DNA of 17,787 nucleotides from JAJYRX01 sp041655275. Its GTDB lineage: Bacteria > Pseudomonadota > Gammaproteobacteria > Burkholderiales > Burkholderiaceae_B. The notes beneath the pieces were generated by a model, which saw only the letters and a program-made list of their open reading frames with translations, had not been told where the DNA came from and ran no database searches. The DNA lies in the NCBI GenBank assembly GCA_041655275.1, contig JBBAFU010000025.1, forward strand, positions 1-17,787. The letters run 5' to 3'. The translations under genes were made by a program, and so were the position numbers. This document shows positions 1 through 15,767 of this stretch, one piece after another (positions within the stretch are counted from its first letter, which is position 1; the number at the start of each line of letters is the position of its first letter).

Positions 1-62
1 TCTTCTTGCATATCGATCACCATGACTAATGATCGACCACTTAAAGCCAAACCGCGAACGCT

Positions 63-121
63 TCAGACTCATCTCATGTTGGAAACGCGAGACCTCGCTC
101 AGACTCATGTCATATTGGAAA
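63..121 (+). repeat. Direct repeat pair (2 x 23 nt) upstream of the tRNA-tuf promoter
   Basis: Two copies of a 23-nt sequence lie at 63-85 and 99-121, identical at 21 of 23 positions and offset by 36 nt. Both begin TCAGACTCAT and end TTGGAAA. Between them lies a 12-nt interrupted palindrome, GCGAG-AC-CTCGC (87-98). The second copy ends 10 nt before the -35 hexamer, where UP elements or activator sites usually sit. The repeat is read directly from the sequence; a regulatory role is inference. I see no gene in 1-177. Confidence 0.6.
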
Positions 122-131
122 AGACTTTCGC

Positions 132-160
132 TTGACAGCGAGAAAATAATCAACCATAAT
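132..160 (+). promoter_or_regulatory. Sigma70-type promoter of the tRNA-Tyr/Gly/Thr-tuf operon
   Basis: A perfect -35 TTGACA (132-137) is followed by a 17-nt AT-rich spacer and CATAAT (155-160), one mismatch from the -10 consensus. Transcription would start near 167, about 10 nt before the first tRNA. A small inverted repeat, TCGCT-TGAC-AGCGA (128-141), overlaps the -35 box. No other convincing promoter is seen before tuf, so the tRNAs and tuf are probably one transcript cut by tRNA-processing enzymes, as in the E. coli tRNA-tufB operon. Confidence 0.8.
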
Positions 161-177
161 TCGGGATTCGTTTTTTC

Positions 178-264
178 GGCGGGATGTCCGAGTGGTTAAA
201 GGAGGCAGACTGTAAATCTGTTGGCCCTGCGCCTACGTTGGTTCGAATCCAACTCCCGCCACCA
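178..264 (+). tRNA. tRNA-Tyr (GTA)
   Basis: This 87-nt class II tRNA has a long variable arm. The acceptor stem GGCGGGA/TCCCGCC pairs perfectly, the discriminator base is A261, and CCA is encoded (262-264). The anticodon GTA is at 212-214 in the loop after the CAGAC stem, and the T-arm carries GGTTCGAATCC. It is first in a tRNA-tRNA-tRNA-tuf transcript. Confidence 0.97.
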
Positions 265-274
265 ACTCATTTCA

Positions 275-348
275 GCGGGTGTAGCTCAATGGTAGAGCAA
301 CAGCCTTCCAAGCTGATGATGAGGGTTCGATTCCCTTCACCCGCTCCA
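275..348 (+). tRNA. tRNA-Gly (TCC)
   Basis: This 74-nt tRNA has a perfect acceptor stem GCGGGTG/CACCCGC, discriminator T345 and an encoded CCA (346-348). The anticodon TCC is at 307-309 and the T-loop is GGTTCGATTCC. The outermost anticodon-stem pair is A-A (300/316), a mild mismatch. It begins 10 nt after tRNA-Tyr. Confidence 0.97.
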
Positions 349-393
349 AGTGTGAAGTTTTGCGTCGGCAGACCTTAGGGATGTCCGGCTAAC

Positions 394-468
<75 letters not shown>

Positions 469-503
469 TATGAAATCATCCATGCAACGTCCAGGAGTCC
501 GCC

Positions 504-1694
<1,191 letters not shown>

Positions 1695-1696
1695 GG

Positions 1697-1702
1697 TATA
1701 AT
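1697..1702 (+). promoter_or_regulatory. Candidate -10 element for the tRNA-Trp-secE-nusG transcript
   Basis: A perfect TATAAT lies 3 nt after the tuf stop codon, 82 nt before tRNA-Trp. At 16-19 nt spacing I see no good -35 hexamer (GTCGCC-like) and no TG extension. A small hairpin, GCTTG-TTCAG-CAAGC (1718-1732), follows without a T-run. In E. coli secE-nusG has its own promoter after tufB, which makes this position plausible. The assignment is tentative. Confidence 0.35.
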
Positions 1703-1783
1703 GGCAGACGGCCTGCTGCTTGTTCAGCAAGCTGCTTGCCATTTCAGCCAGCCCGCCTCGTGTGGTGTTGGCCCTTTGTTTTC

Positions 1784-1859
1784 AGGGGTATAGCTCAATT
1801 GGCAGAGCGTCGGTCTCCAAAACCGAAGGTTGTAGGTTCGATTCCTACTGCCCCTGCCA
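1784..1859 (+). tRNA. tRNA-Trp (CCA)
   Basis: This 76-nt tRNA has acceptor stem AGGGGTA/TGCCCCT with one T-G wobble, discriminator G1856 and an encoded CCA (1857-1859). The anticodon CCA is at 1817-1819 in the loop CTCCAAA, flanked by TCGGT/ACCGA. It ends 49 nt before secE. Insertion between tuf and secE is a familiar arrangement in betaproteobacteria. Confidence 0.97.
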
Positions 1860-1908
1860 CACATCCTGTCATGTTGCGGCCGCATCCCCAGACGCAGGTC
1901 GCCAGAAT

Positions 1909-2289
1909 ATGTCCAAAAGCAACGTAGAAACGGTTACATCAACAGCAGACCGCGTCAAGCTGGTGCTGGCGGTGGTGGTCATTGCTGCCGGAATTGTTGC
2001 GTACTCCCTGCTCGAAAACCAGCCCGCTGTGGCAAGGGTCGGGGTTTTCCTGGCCAGTCTGGTGATCGCAGGCGTCATTGCCTGGTTCAGCGAGCCGGGC
2101 CGGCGCACCATCAGTTTCGCACGCGACGCCAACAACGAGGTCAAGCGTGTCATATGGCCCAGCCGCAAGGAAGCCACGCAGATGACGGGCATCGTATTTG
2201 CCTTTGTCGTGGCCATGGGCATACTGCTGTGGCTGTTTGACAAGGTTCTGGGGTGGGTCATCTATGGCCTGCTGCTGGGCTGGAGATAA
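1909..2289 (+). CDS. secE: Preprotein translocase subunit SecE
   Basis: SecE is the essential inner-membrane subunit that clamps SecY in the SecYEG protein-export channel. The protein has 126 residues, close to the 127 of E. coli, with three hydrophobic segments at about 17-35, 42-60 and 94-118. Before the third segment is the conserved cytoplasmic amphipathic helix with VKRVIWPSRKEA (W83-P84-S85-R86), the family signature. I chose the ATG at 1909 (MSKSN...) because the frame upstream runs through tRNA-Trp; the Shine-Dalgarno is weak (AGG at 1896-1898). The stop lies 9 nt before nusG, so the pair is co-transcribed. Confidence 0.96.
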   Translation: MSKSNVETVTSTADRVKLVLAVVVIAAGIVAYSLLENQPAVARVGVFLASLVIAGVIAWFSEPGRRTISFARDANNEVKRVIWPSRKEATQMTGIVFAFVVAMGILLWLFDKVLGWVIYGLLLGWR

Positions 2290-2298
2290 AGGCAATCC

Positions 2299-2832
2299 AT
2301 GAGCAAACGCTGGTATGTCGTCCATGTGTATTCCGGCATGGAGAAAAGCGTGCATCGCGCATTGCTCGAGCGCATCGAGCGGGCCGAACTGCAAGATGCC
2401 TTCGGCCGCATCCTCATTCCTTCCGAAGAGGTTGTCGAGGTCAAGGACGGCAAGAAGTCCATTTCCGAGCGACGTATCTTTCCCGGATATGTGCTCGTCG
2501 AGATGGAGCTGACCGACGAAACCTGGCATCTCGTCAGGAATACCCACAGGGTCACCGGCTTTCTGGGCGGTTCGGGCAATCGTCCGACGCCGATTTCCGA
2601 CCAGGAAGTCGACAAGATTCTCTCCCAGATGGAAGAGGGCGTCGAGAAGCCCAGACCCAAGGTGCTGTTCGAGGTGGGCGAGCTGGTACGTGTCAAGGAA
2701 GGGCCTTTCGCTGATTTCAACGGCAATGTCGAAGAAGTCAACTACGAAAAGAGCAAGGTGCGGGTATCCGTCACCATCTTCGGGCGTGCCACGCCCGTGG
2801 AACTGGATTTTGATCAGGTCGAGAAGGCCTGA
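2299..2832 (+). CDS. nusG: Transcription termination/antitermination factor NusG
   Basis: NusG binds the RNA polymerase clamp, suppresses pausing, and links polymerase to Rho or to ribosomal protein S10. Its 177 residues cover the NGN domain (about 1-118, starting KRWYVVHVYSGME and including FPGYVLVEM) and a C-terminal KOW domain (about 127-170, VGELVRVKEGPFADFNG...). The start ATG follows GGAG (2282-2285) and AAAGG (2288-2292) at the end of secE. Length and both domains are complete. It sits between secE and the L11 operon, as in most proteobacteria. Confidence 0.98.
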   Translation: MSKRWYVVHVYSGMEKSVHRALLERIERAELQDAFGRILIPSEEVVEVKDGKKSISERRIFPGYVLVEMELTDETWHLVRNTHRVTGFLGGSGNRPTPISDQEVDKILSQMEEGVEKPRPKVLFEVGELVRVKEGPFADFNGNVEEVNYEKSKVRVSVTIFGRATPVELDFDQVEKA

Positions 2833-2850
2833 TTTCCTCAACCCCGGGAA

Positions 2851-2878
2851 GCCGGTGCCTGTTGCTATGAGGCCCGGC
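2851..2878 (+). promoter_or_regulatory. Stem-loop in the rplK leader, candidate L1 autoregulatory site
   Basis: In the 71-nt nusG-rplK gap, GCCGG-T-GCCT (2851-2860) pairs with AGGC-CCGGC (2870-2878): nine base pairs, one bulged T at 2856 and a 9-nt loop (2861-2869). The stem ends 12 nt before the rplK Shine-Dalgarno (AAGGAG, 2891-2896). Ribosomal protein L1 represses the L11-L1 operon by binding its leader mRNA in E. coli, so this is the natural candidate. I did not verify the L1 contact nucleotides. I see no convincing promoter in this gap. Confidence 0.5.
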
Positions 2879-2903
2879 GTTATGACCCGCAAGGAGTTCA
2901 AGC

Positions 2904-3335
2904 ATGGCGAAGAAGATCGTCGGCTTCATCAAGCTGCAAGTGCCAGCTGGTAAGGCCAACCCGTCACCCCCCATCGGTCCGGCGCTCGGTCAGCGCGGAC
3001 TGAACATCATGGAATTCTGCAAGGCCTTCAACGCCCAGACCCAGGGCATGGAGCCCGGCCTGCCGATTCCCGTCGTCATCACTGCGTTTGCCGACAAGAG
3101 CTTCACCTTCATCATGAAGACGCCGCCGGCCACCATTCTGATCAAGAAGGCGGCCAGTCTGCAGAAGGGTTCGGCAACGCCCAACCGCGACAAGGTCGGC
3201 ACGCTCACCCGTGAGCAGGCCGAGGAAATCGCCCGTACCAAGGAGCCCGATCTGACGGCTGCCGATATGGACGCCGCCGTGCGCACCATCGCCGGCACGG
3301 CACGCAGCATGGGCATCACGGTCGAGGGGGAATGA
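2904..3335 (+). CDS. rplK: 50S ribosomal protein L11
   Basis: L11 binds the GTPase-associated centre of 23S rRNA and is needed for RelA activation and factor-dependent GTP hydrolysis. The 143-residue protein starts MAKKIVGFIKLQ, with the proline-rich VPAGKANPSPPIGPALGQRG motif in the N-terminal domain and the rRNA-binding C-terminal domain from about residue 75. AAGGAG at 2891-2896, 7 nt before the ATG, is a strong Shine-Dalgarno. The stop codon is 2 nt from the chosen rplA start, so translation of the two is probably coupled. Confidence 0.98.
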   Translation: MAKKIVGFIKLQVPAGKANPSPPIGPALGQRGLNIMEFCKAFNAQTQGMEPGLPIPVVITAFADKSFTFIMKTPPATILIKKAASLQKGSATPNRDKVGTLTREQAEEIARTKEPDLTAADMDAAVRTIAGTARSMGITVEGE

Positions 3336-3337
3336 GC

Positions 3338-4042
3338 ATGGCCAAGTTGAGCAAGCGCGCGGCCGCCATTGCCGCCAAGATTGATCGCAACACGCTGTAT
3401 CCGCTGGAGCAGGCCCTGAGTCTGATCAAGGAAACCGCCACCGCCCGTTTCGACGAGTCCATCGACGTGGCAGTGCAGCTGGGCGTGGACCCGCGCAAAT
3501 CCGACCAGATCGTCCGCGGTTCGGTCGTCCTTCCCGCCGGTACGGGCAAGAGCGTGCGTGTTGCCGTGTTCGCCCAGGGCGACAAGGCTGACGAGGCACG
3601 TGAAGCCGGCGCCGACATCGTGGGCATGGATGACCTGGCCCAGGATATCAAGGCGGGCAAGCTGGATTTTGACATCGTCATCGCCACGCCCGACACCATG
3701 CGTGTGGTGGGTGCCCTGGGGCAGATTCTGGGTCCGCGCGGGCTCATGCCCAATCCGCGGGTCGGTACGGTGACGCCGGACGTCACGACTGCCGTGCAGA
3801 ATGCCAAGGCGGGCCAGATCCAGTATCGCACCGACAAGGCCGGCATCATTCATGCCACCATCGGGCGTGCGTCCTTCGACATTGAGCAGCTGAAGAGCAA
3901 TCTGGCGGCGCTCATCGATGCACTGGTGAAGGCACGCCCCACGGCGGCCAAGGGTGTCTATCTGCGCAAGGTGGCGGTGTCCTCCACCATGGGCGGCGGT
4001 GCCCGTGTAGAAATTACCAGCCTGCCCCAACAGGCAGGCTAG
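3338..4042 (+). CDS. rplA: 50S ribosomal protein L1
   Basis: L1 binds the mobile L1 stalk of 23S rRNA, helps release deacylated tRNA, and in E. coli represses its own L11-L1 operon. Two in-frame ATGs exist, at 3332 and 3338. I chose 3338: the purine tract GAGG (3324-3327) is well spaced for it, the protein then begins MAKLSKR like its relatives, and the length is 234 residues as in E. coli. The conserved segment QILGPRGLMPNPRVGTVT is present. The C-terminal codons and the TAG stop lie inside a perfect 8-bp hairpin (4019-4040). Confidence 0.97.
   Translation: MAKLSKRAAAIAAKIDRNTLYPLEQALSLIKETATARFDESIDVAVQLGVDPRKSDQIVRGSVVLPAGTGKSVRVAVFAQGDKADEAREAGADIVGMDDLAQDIKAGKLDFDIVIATPDTMRVVGALGQILGPRGLMPNPRVGTVTPDVTTAVQNAKAGQIQYRTDKAGIIHATIGRASFDIEQLKSNLAALIDALVKARPTAAKGVYLRKVAVSSTMGGGARVEITSLPQQAG
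4019..4040 (+). other. Hairpin across the rplA 3' end
   Basis: AGCCTGCC (4019-4026) pairs perfectly with GGCAGGCT (4033-4040) around a CCAACA loop, overlapping the last codons of rplA and the T of its stop codon. No T-run follows, so it is not a standard intrinsic terminator. It could slow 3' decay, mark a processing point or attenuate between the L11-L1 and L10-L7/L12 pairs. Confidence 0.5.
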
Positions 4043-4251
4043 GAAAGAGCTTTGGGCCGTGCCCGGCATGCCGGGCACAGCTGTCAAAGACCGCTGGAGC
4101 TGTCGTATCGATGGCTTAATACCGGGCAGTTGCCCGGGTCCAGCGCAGACGGCGCCCCAGGGAAGAATTCGTCAAGAACTCGACCAGGTGCGCCGCATTC
4201 GGTTGATGTCGGGGAAATGCCCCCGCCATCGTTTACAGGAGTGTTCATACC
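4043..4251 (+). promoter_or_regulatory. rplJ leader: structured 209-nt region, candidate L10 autoregulatory leader
   Basis: No gene lies here. Three stem-loops are visible. First, a perfect 20-nt palindrome at 4059-4078 (GTGCCCGG-CATG-CCGGGCAC). Second, CCGGGC-AGTT-GCCCGG at 4122-4137. Third, GATG-T-CGGGG/CCCCG-C-CATC with loop AAATGC at 4205-4230, which ends 6 nt before the rplJ Shine-Dalgarno (AGGAG, 4237-4241). In E. coli the L10-(L7/L12) complex binds such a leader to repress rplJ-rplL, and a promoter may also lie here; TTAATA at 4116-4121 is the only weak -10 I see. Structure is observed; the regulator is inferred from gene order. Confidence 0.6.
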
Positions 4252-4776
4252 GTGAGTCTCAATCGTGATGAGAAGGCGGTCATCATCGAAGAGGTCGGGG
4301 CAGAGCTTGCCCGGGCCCAGGCGATGATCATCGCTGAGTACCGTGGTCTGGACGTCGCCTCTGCAACCGTATTGCGCAAACAGGCGCGCGAGTCGGGTGT
4401 GTATCTGCGTGTTCTCAAGAATACGCTGGTGCGCCGCGCCCTGGCGGGGACTCCCTTCGAGGAGATCTCGTCGCAGCTTACGGGTCCGCTGATGTATGCC
4501 ATCAGTGAAGATCCGGTCGCTGCCGCCAAGGTGTTGTCTGATTTCGCCAAGACCAATGAATCACTGGTGATCAAGGCTGGGGCATTGCCCAACAGCATTC
4601 TGGCACTGGACGGCGTGAAAGCGCTGGCCACCATGCCCACCCGTGACGAGTTGGTGGCGAAACTGCTGGGCACCATGCAGGCACCGATCGCGCAATTCGT
4701 ACGCACGCTCAACGAAGTTCCCAGCAAATGGGTACGGGGTCTGGCGGCGGTGCGCGATCAGAAGGAAGCGGCCTGA
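4252..4776 (+). CDS. rplJ: 50S ribosomal protein L10
   Basis: L10 anchors the L7/L12 dimers to form the ribosomal stalk. The 174-residue protein begins with a GTG codon (MSLNRDEKAVI...), preceded by AGGAG at 4237-4241. No in-frame ATG gives a better family match. The N-terminal rRNA-binding domain includes AEYRGLDVASATVLRKQ. The C-terminal helix (about 130-165) should bind L7/L12. The long structured leader upstream fits autoregulation by the L10-L7/L12 complex. It is followed 66 nt later by rplL. Confidence 0.97.
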   Translation: MSLNRDEKAVIIEEVGAELARAQAMIIAEYRGLDVASATVLRKQARESGVYLRVLKNTLVRRALAGTPFEEISSQLTGPLMYAISEDPVAAAKVLSDFAKTNESLVIKAGALPNSILALDGVKALATMPTRDELVAKLLGTMQAPIAQFVRTLNEVPSKWVRGLAAVRDQKEAA

Positions 4777-4842
4777 CCGCAACCTGTCGAACACGCAGAG
4801 CGATATCCATCTGGACGTTTTGATTATTCTGGAGTTCTTGAA

Positions 4843-5220
4843 ATGGCAAATAAAGCTGAAATCCTTGACGCGATCGCCGGCATGACTGTGCTCGAGCTGT
4901 CCGAGCTGATCAAGGAAATGGAAGAGAAGTTTGGTGTTTCCGCTGCCGCTGCAGCCGTGGCTGTTGCTGCACCCGCCGGAGGCGGCGAAGCCGCCGCTGC
5001 CGAGGAGCAGACCGAGTTTACCGTCATGCTCAATGAGTTTGGCGCCAACAAGGTCAGCGTCATCAAGGTGGTACGCGAGATCACCGGTCTGGGCCTGAAG
5101 GAGGCCAAGGACCTGGTGGACGGCGCTCCCAAGCCGGTCAAGGAGGGTGTCTCCAAGGCCGAGGCTGAAGAGGCCCAGAAGAAGCTTGAAGACGCCGGCG
5201 CGAAAGTCGAGCTCAAGTAA
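4843..5220 (+). CDS. rplL: 50S ribosomal protein L7/L12
   Basis: L7/L12 is the multicopy stalk protein that recruits translation factors and stimulates their GTPase activity. The 125-residue protein has an N-terminal dimerisation domain (about 1-33), an Ala/Gly-rich flexible hinge (about 34-55) and a C-terminal factor-binding domain containing KVSVIKVVREITGLGLKEAK and ending KVELK. GGAG at 4831-4834 lies 8 nt before the ATG. The downstream attenuator hairpin probably lets rplL be made in excess of rpoBC. Confidence 0.98.
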   Translation: MANKAEILDAIAGMTVLELSELIKEMEEKFGVSAAAAAVAVAAPAGGGEAAAAEEQTEFTVMLNEFGANKVSVIKVVREITGLGLKEAKDLVDGAPKPVKEGVSKAEAEEAQKKLEDAGAKVELK

Positions 5221-5234
5221 GCCTGTAAAGGCGC

Positions 5235-5267
5235 GCCCGGGAAGCCTTCAGGCCTTCCCGGGCTTTT
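5235..5267 (+). terminator. Attenuator-type intrinsic terminator between rplL and rpoB
   Basis: A perfect 10-bp GC-rich stem, GCCCGGGAAG (5235-5244) with CTTCCCGGGC (5254-5263), encloses a 9-nt loop that can add a CC/GG extension. TTTT (5264-5267) follows at once. It lies 14 nt after the rplL stop. A partial terminator at this place is known in E. coli, where it lowers rpoBC transcription relative to the ribosomal genes. The short T-run suits partial read-through. Confidence 0.8.
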
Positions 5268-5275
5268 GCGTCTCC

Positions 5276-5350
5276 AGAAAACCTGTTGCCTGAACCCCCG
5301 CGCCGTGGCTTGTACGGCTGGTTTCGGTGGCGTTTGCAGGCAGGTTTTCT
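5276..5350 (+). promoter_or_regulatory. Long-range stem in the rplL-rpoB gap, candidate RNase III processing structure
   Basis: AGAAAACCTG (5276-5285) plus CCTG (5289-5292) is complementary to CAGGCAGGTTTTCT (5337-5350). This gives 14 base pairs with a 3-nt bulge (TTG, 5286-5288). Inside lies a second hairpin, GCCGT (5302-5306) with ACGGC (5314-5318). E. coli mRNA is cut by RNase III in the rplL-rpoB spacer, so a similar role is reasonable but inferred. Confidence 0.5.
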
Positions 5351-5409
5351 AGAGTCGTAAACCAGGGCCGTGGTTGACGGCCGATGCAACCCATAGAGTC
5401 GGAGTGCTC

Positions 5410-13790
<8,381 letters not shown>

Positions 13791-13797
13791 TCGCGGA

Positions 13798-15759
13798 TCA
13801 GTCTTCGGGCTGGTATCGGGGCAGTCGCAGACAGAAGCGGCTGCCCCGGCCCGGCCGGCTGTCGACTTCCAGGCCGGCCTGATGGCGTTGTGCCACGGTA
13901 TGCACAAAGGCCAGCCCCAGGCCGGCGCCGCCCGGATTGGCCGGTGCATCGGTATCGACACGGGTAAACGGAGCGAAGATGTGCGCCAGATCATCGGCCT
14001 GCATGCCCCGGCCCTGATCGATGATGCAGGCTTTCCATTCATGCCTGCCCTGGGCCTCGAGCACCAGGCGTATCCGTGTGCCGGGCGCACTGTACTTGAT
14101 GGCGTTGTCCACGAGGTTGAGCAGGGCGCGCTCCAGCAGGCCGGCATCGGCCATCACCCAGGCGTCCTGCTCCAGGCCTTCCGTTTCCAGGCGGATATCT
14201 TTCTGCTGTGCGCGTGCCCAGCTGTCGTCCCGGCATGCAAGCAGCAGATCGCCCAGATGTACGGGGCGGGCCTGCAGTGTCTGCGCCGAGGCACGGCTCA
14301 GATCCACGAAGTCATCGACCAGCCTGAGCGTGCGTGCGGCATGATGGTCGATCTGGTCCAGCAGCTCCGGGTTGTCCTGCCTGCCGCCATGTCTTTCATT
14401 TTCGGTGAGCGCGAGCAGGGTGTTCAGGGGCGCGCGCATATCATGCGACAGGAAGCGCAGGGTTTCATCCTGTTGCTGCTGCGCACGGCGGAAGCGCTCC
14501 AGCGCCACGTGCAGCTGTCCCACGCGTTGCGTCAGGGACTGTTGCCAGGCGGGCAGTGCGACGGACATGCCGTCGGTGGATTCCATGGCGTTGAGCAGGC
14601 GCAATTCGGTATCGATATGACGCATGGCCGCCTGCTGGCTGCGCCAGCTCCACAAGGGGTAGCTGATGATGAGCGTGAGCAGACTGGCCACGGGCGGCCA
14701 CCAGAGATGCCAGACATACAGCAGGGCGGCGCATACCCCCAGCACAATGATCAGCAGATTCGTCGTCAGCAGCAGCTGGCGCTGGGGAGACAGGCTGCGG
14801 CAGCCCAGGCAGGCAAGCAGTACGGGCAACAGGTTGCCCAGTACCGCCCAGAACGTCGACGCGTTGCGTATCCAGGACCCGTCCAGACCCCCTTGCAGGA
14901 TATTGGCAAGAATTTCCACGCCCGGCATGACTTCGCCGTCGACACTGCGCGGGGTGGCAAAGACATCACCCAGCCCGGAACCCCAGGCACCGACGAGCAC
15001 CGTCTTGCCCCGGAAGACCGAGGCATCCACGCTGCCGTCGAGCACCCGGGCATAGGGAATGCTGCGAAAATAGCCGGGGGCACCGATGAAGGGGATGCGC
15101 AAGCCGTTCGGACCGGCAAAGGTGTCGGGCAGACGGGGGACGTCAGCGCGGGCGCGCATCAGGACAATGCTCAGGTGGTCGTAGGCCTCGCCTTCCGGTG
15201 TCCTGAGCTGCGGGCTGAAACGGCGGATGACGCCATCGGCATCCGGATCGATATTGATATGTCCCAAAGCCATTGCCGCCTGCGCCAGTTCCGGCAACGG
15301 GCGCACCGCGCGTGCCCGTACGGTGTCCAGCATCACGGGAAGCACCACGCGCCCGTGCGTCTTCATGGCGCGGGCAAGGACGGTATCATCTTCCTGCCAG
15401 GCCGGGTGCCGGTCGCTGAGCAACAGGTCCAGGGCCACCAGATCGGCTTGTGCCAGGCGCTCGATCAGGCGCGCATGCAGAGACCGTCGCCAAGGCCAGT
15501 AGCCCACGGATTCCAGGCTGTCGTCATCGATGCCGATGATGATGATGTCATCGGGTGCCGCACCCGGGTTCTGCCGGCTGATGAGAAAGTCGTAGAGCGT
15601 ATTCTCCAGGCGTTGCAGCCCCGACGGCTGTGCCGCCAGCACCAGTGTCAGTGCGAGCAGCATGAGTGCGAGTGTCGTGCTCAGCCATTCGCGCAGCATC
15701 CGCCGTTTCAGGCGGGTCTGCAGGGCCAGCCCTGTCTGCGCCGGCGTGGACGTGCCCAT
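13798..15759 (-). CDS. CHASE2-domain sensor histidine kinase
   Basis: A 653-residue membrane kinase. TM1 lies at about 25-43. A periplasmic CHASE2 domain (about 46-300; features DIIIIGIDDDSLESVGYWPW and FRGKTVLVGAWGSGLGDVFATP) follows. Three more hydrophobic helices lie at about 303-320, 327-349 and 353-371, then a Gln/Arg-rich linker likely to form a coiled coil. The HisKA phosphoacceptor is His439 in FLSHDMRAPLN. The ATPase domain has an N box (N548, D551, N552), G1 DQGRG (581-585), an F box (F595, F598) and G2 GGAGLGLAF. All catalytic boxes look intact. The start is uncertain: no Shine-Dalgarno precedes this ATG (Met21 is an alternative), so coupling to the gene 8 nt upstream is likely. 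The probable partner is the response regulator at 16871-17575. The signal is unknown. Confidence 0.92.
   Translation of the reverse strand: MGTSTPAQTGLALQTRLKRRMLREWLSTTLALMLLALTLVLAAQPSGLQRLENTLYDFLISRQNPGAAPDDIIIIGIDDDSLESVGYWPWRRSLHARLIERLAQADLVALDLLLSDRHPAWQEDDTVLARAMKTHGRVVLPVMLDTVRARAVRPLPELAQAAMALGHINIDPDADGVIRRFSPQLRTPEGEAYDHLSIVLMRARADVPRLPDTFAGPNGLRIPFIGAPGYFRSIPYARVLDGSVDASVFRGKTVLVGAWGSGLGDVFATPRSVDGEVMPGVEILANILQGGLDGSWIRNASTFWAVLGNLLPVLLACLGCRSLSPQRQLLLTTNLLIIVLGVCAALLYVWHLWWPPVASLLTLIISYPLWSWRSQQAAMRHIDTELRLLNAMESTDGMSVALPAWQQSLTQRVGQLHVALERFRRAQQQQDETLRFLSHDMRAPLNTLLALTENERHGGRQDNPELLDQIDHHAARTLRLVDDFVDLSRASAQTLQARPVHLGDLLLACRDDSWARAQQKDIRLETEGLEQDAWVMADAGLLERALLNLVDNAIKYSAPGTRIRLVLEAQGRHEWKACIIDQGRGMQADDLAHIFAPFTRVDTDAPANPGGAGLGLAFVHTVAQRHQAGLEVDSRPGRGSRFCLRLPRYQPED
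13818..13847 (+). other. GC-rich hairpin downstream of the rpoC stop
   Basis: GGGGCAGTCGC (13818-13828) pairs with GCGGCTGCCCC (13837-13847): eleven pairs including one T-G wobble, with an 8-nt loop. It starts 27 nt after the rpoC stop but lies inside the 3' end of the convergent kinase gene. There is no T-run, so termination there would need Rho or be weak. It may equally be chance in a GC-rich coding region. Confidence 0.3.
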
Positions 15760-15767
15760 CTGGCAGG

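Noticed and set aside
1..177. Possible end of an rRNA operon or an upstream gene before the tRNAs
   Set aside because: I could not recognise any 5S rRNA or coding sequence; only the promoter and repeats are supported.
184..378. 64-codon frame over tRNA-Tyr and tRNA-Gly
   Set aside because: It is simply the tRNA genes read as protein.
1720..1908. N-terminal extension of secE in the same frame
   Set aside because: The extension would be translated from the tRNA-Trp gene. SecE family length and the conserved start region fit ATG 1909.
5374..5409. Upstream start for rpoB
   Set aside because: It adds 12 residues not found in the family. The ATG at 5410 has GGAG at good spacing and gives the conserved MPYSYTEKKRIRK start.
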